Source: Anaerolineae bacterium (GTDB taxonomy: Bacteria > Chloroflexota > Anaerolineae > Aggregatilineales > UBA3940). From it: 14,665 bases of DNA. The notes under the pieces were generated by a model, which was not told where the DNA came from, did not search any database, and saw only the letters and a program-made list of their open reading frames with translations. The stretch's first letter is position 1. Every line of letters begins with the position of its first letter. Shown here piece by piece: positions 13,490-14,665 of this stretch. The stretch covers positions 1 through 14,665 of the forward strand of contig JAFGNO010000159.1 of NCBI GenBank assembly GCA_016926985.1, read 5' to 3'. A program made the position numbers and the translations under genes.

Positions 13490-13498
13490 AATATAACA
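13490..13498 (-). promoter_or_regulatory. Possible extended -10 promoter for mreC
   Basis: On the minus strand TGTTATATT gives an extended -10 (TG, one base, TATATT at 5 of 6). No good -35 lies 17 bases upstream. The start would fall near 13483, within the first bases of the palindrome. The surroundings are AT-rich. Support is modest. Confidence 0.35.
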
Positions 13499-13528
13499 TA
13501 TTAGGTATTTTATTGGTGAGGGATATCT

Positions 13529-13552
13529 TCGGGGCAACAGCTATGACCCCGA
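13529..13552. other. Small hairpin in the mreB-mreC gap
   Basis: TCGGGG and CCCCGA form a perfect 6-bp stem with a 12-base loop, 12 bases after the mreB stop. No T-run follows, so complete termination is unlikely. It could slow polymerase or shield mreB mRNA from decay. Confidence 0.35.
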
Positions 13553-13563
13553 TTAGCCTGCTG

Positions 13564-14628
13564 CTAATAATGGTGGGTGCTGCCGCGTTCAAGTCCCACC
13601 AGCACACGGCGCAGGTTATCATAGTCTTCCAATACACGCCCGGCCCCCCGGGCAACGCAGGTCATCGGGTCTTCGGCCAGCCATACTCTCATGTTGAGTT
13701 CTTTCGTAAGGCGTTCTGTCAGACCGGCAAGCTGGGATCCCCCCCCTGCCATACAGATTCCGCATTCCATCAGGTCAGCGATCAACTCTGGGGGTGTTTC
13801 TTCAAGTGCATCTTTGACGGTGTCCACTACAACCGATACGGAAGTAGCAAGGGCTTCCCGTAATTCAATCGATGACACATCTACCGCTTCTGGCAGCCCG
13901 GTGATCAGGTTGCGACCACGTACAGTGATGGATCGTTCCTCAGGAAGGGGAAAGGCAGAACCACATTCGATCTTGGCTCGTTCGGCCATTCTCTCGCCGA
14001 TCAGCAGGTTGTATTTGCTGCGCATATACTGGATGATATCTTCGTCCATCTCATCACCGGCCACCCGGATGGAACGGCTGATGACAATACCCCCCAGGGA
14101 AAAGATGGCGACTTCCGTTGTGCCGCCGCCAATATCAACAATCATACTTCCCCGGCTTTCAGTGATCGGGAGGCCGGCACCAATCGCCGCAGCCATCGGC
14201 TCCTCAATCAGGAAGGCCTCGCGTGCGCCAGCGGACATGGTGGCGTCATAAACAGCGCGTTTCTCGACTTCGGTTACGCCGCTGGGAATTCCCACCACCA
14301 CCCGGGGGCGGGGAAGCGGAACCAACGATTGCTCGTGGGCTTTACCAATGAAGTATTCCAGCATAGCCTGAGTGATCTCAAACTCTGAGATTACCCCGTC
14401 GCGCAGCGGTCGAATGGCGATGATATTAGCCGGGGTCCGGCCCACCATCTGGCGGGCCTCTGAGCCGATAGCCAGTGGTTTCCGGGTCCGTTTCTCAACA
14501 GCCACCCAGGATGGTTCATTGATCACAATCCCTTTCCCTCTGACGCTGACAAGCGTATTGGCAGTGCCCAGGTCGATGCCAATGTCCAGGGAAAATAGTC
14601 CAAGTAACCAGTTCAGGGGGGTAAACAC
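13564..14628 (-). CDS. mreB: Rod shape-determining protein MreB (actin-like)
   Basis: An actin-fold ATPase that forms membrane-bound filaments directing side-wall synthesis. 354 aa from the chosen start, close to E. coli MreB (347). Phosphate 1 motif is DIGIDLGTANT (15-25). IVINEPSWVAVEKRT (34-48) and VVGIPSGVTEVEKRA (111-125) are family signatures. Phosphate 2 is IVDIGGGTTEVA (163-174). The adenosine motif is MAGGGSQLAGL (293-303). FTPLNWLLGLF (2-12) is a plausible N-terminal amphipathic membrane-binding helix. I chose GTG 14628, with GAGGAG ten bases upstream and the family's normal distance to the first motif. A GTG at 14664 would add 12 residues, and the frame could run past the window. 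First gene of the mreBCD-mrdA cluster; its promoter lies outside the window. Confidence 0.95.
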   Translation of the reverse strand: MFTPLNWLLGLFSLDIGIDLGTANTLVSVRGKGIVINEPSWVAVEKRTRKPLAIGSEARQMVGRTPANIIAIRPLRDGVISEFEITQAMLEYFIGKAHEQSLVPLPRPRVVVGIPSGVTEVEKRAVYDATMSAGAREAFLIEEPMAAAIGAGLPITESRGSMIVDIGGGTTEVAIFSLGGIVISRSIRVAGDEMDEDIIQYMRSKYNLLIGERMAERAKIECGSAFPLPEERSITVRGRNLITGLPEAVDVSSIELREALATSVSVVVDTVKDALEETPPELIADLMECGICMAGGGSQLAGLTERLTKELNMRVWLAEDPMTCVARGAGRVLEDYDNLRRVLVGLERGSTHHY

Positions 14629-14665
14629 TGAGGGTATGCTCCTCAATTGGCAGAATATGGCCACC

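Noticed and set aside
12697..13863. 388-codon plus-strand open frame across mreC and the end of mreB
   Set aside because: It is antisense to two well-supported genes, has no family features, and is a by-product of base composition.

Overview
The window is about 14.7 kb of ordinary bacterial chromosome. It is gene-dense, mid-range in G+C by eye, and free of mobile elements, CRISPR arrays, tRNA or rRNA genes. No gene names a taxon by itself. The gene content (a rod cluster mreB-mreC-mreD-mrdA without rodA, Rho, and an operon of DUF2089 / SHOCT-like / DUF4097-like proteins) best suits a Chloroflexota genome, perhaps Anaerolineae. That placement is inference from family knowledge, not a search result.

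Layout. (1) Positions 1-4780, all minus strand and read right to left: aldo/keto reductase, transcription terminator Rho, a nitrilase-superfamily protein, and a low-specificity threonine aldolase (ltaE). Intrinsic terminators follow rho and the nitrilase gene. A C-rich, G-poor stretch follows ltaE. (2) Positions 4781-5316: a 536-base divergent intergenic region with good sigma-70-like promoters facing both ways and a terminator-like hairpin between them. (3) Positions 5317-8321, plus strand: a tight four-gene operon made of a DUF2089 zinc-ribbon/HTH protein, a DUF4097-like beta-repeat protein, a GNAT acetyltransferase and a small SHOCT-like protein. (4) Positions 8522-9982, plus: pyruvate kinase with its own promoter. 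(5) Positions 9979-14628, minus: the cell-elongation cluster mreB, mreC, mreD and mrdA (PBP2), which meets pyruvate kinase tail to tail on a shared TTAA.

How it works together. The mre/PBP2 genes encode most of the elongasome: actin-like MreB filaments, the MreC/MreD membrane linker and the PBP2 transpeptidase. The RodA glycosyltransferase partner must lie elsewhere. Three of the four genes of the plus-strand operon carry the same short helical module, (S)EER..IL..(L/V)..G(K/E)(I/V)S..E...LL, C-terminal in two and N-terminal in one. This makes the operon look like one functional unit. A link to envelope stress is suggested by the YvlB/LiaX-type families but is not shown here.

Most notable points: the nitrilase-like protein has Gly where the superfamily's catalytic Cys should be and carries a highly charged insert; the shared-module operon; a Gly for Asp change next to the catalytic Glu of Rho; and several regulatory structures (a terminator right in front of the nitrilase gene, an orphan plus-strand terminator, a perfect palindrome at a putative internal mreC promoter). 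I saw no clear evidence of a wholly new system; the four-gene operon is the best candidate for an under-described one.
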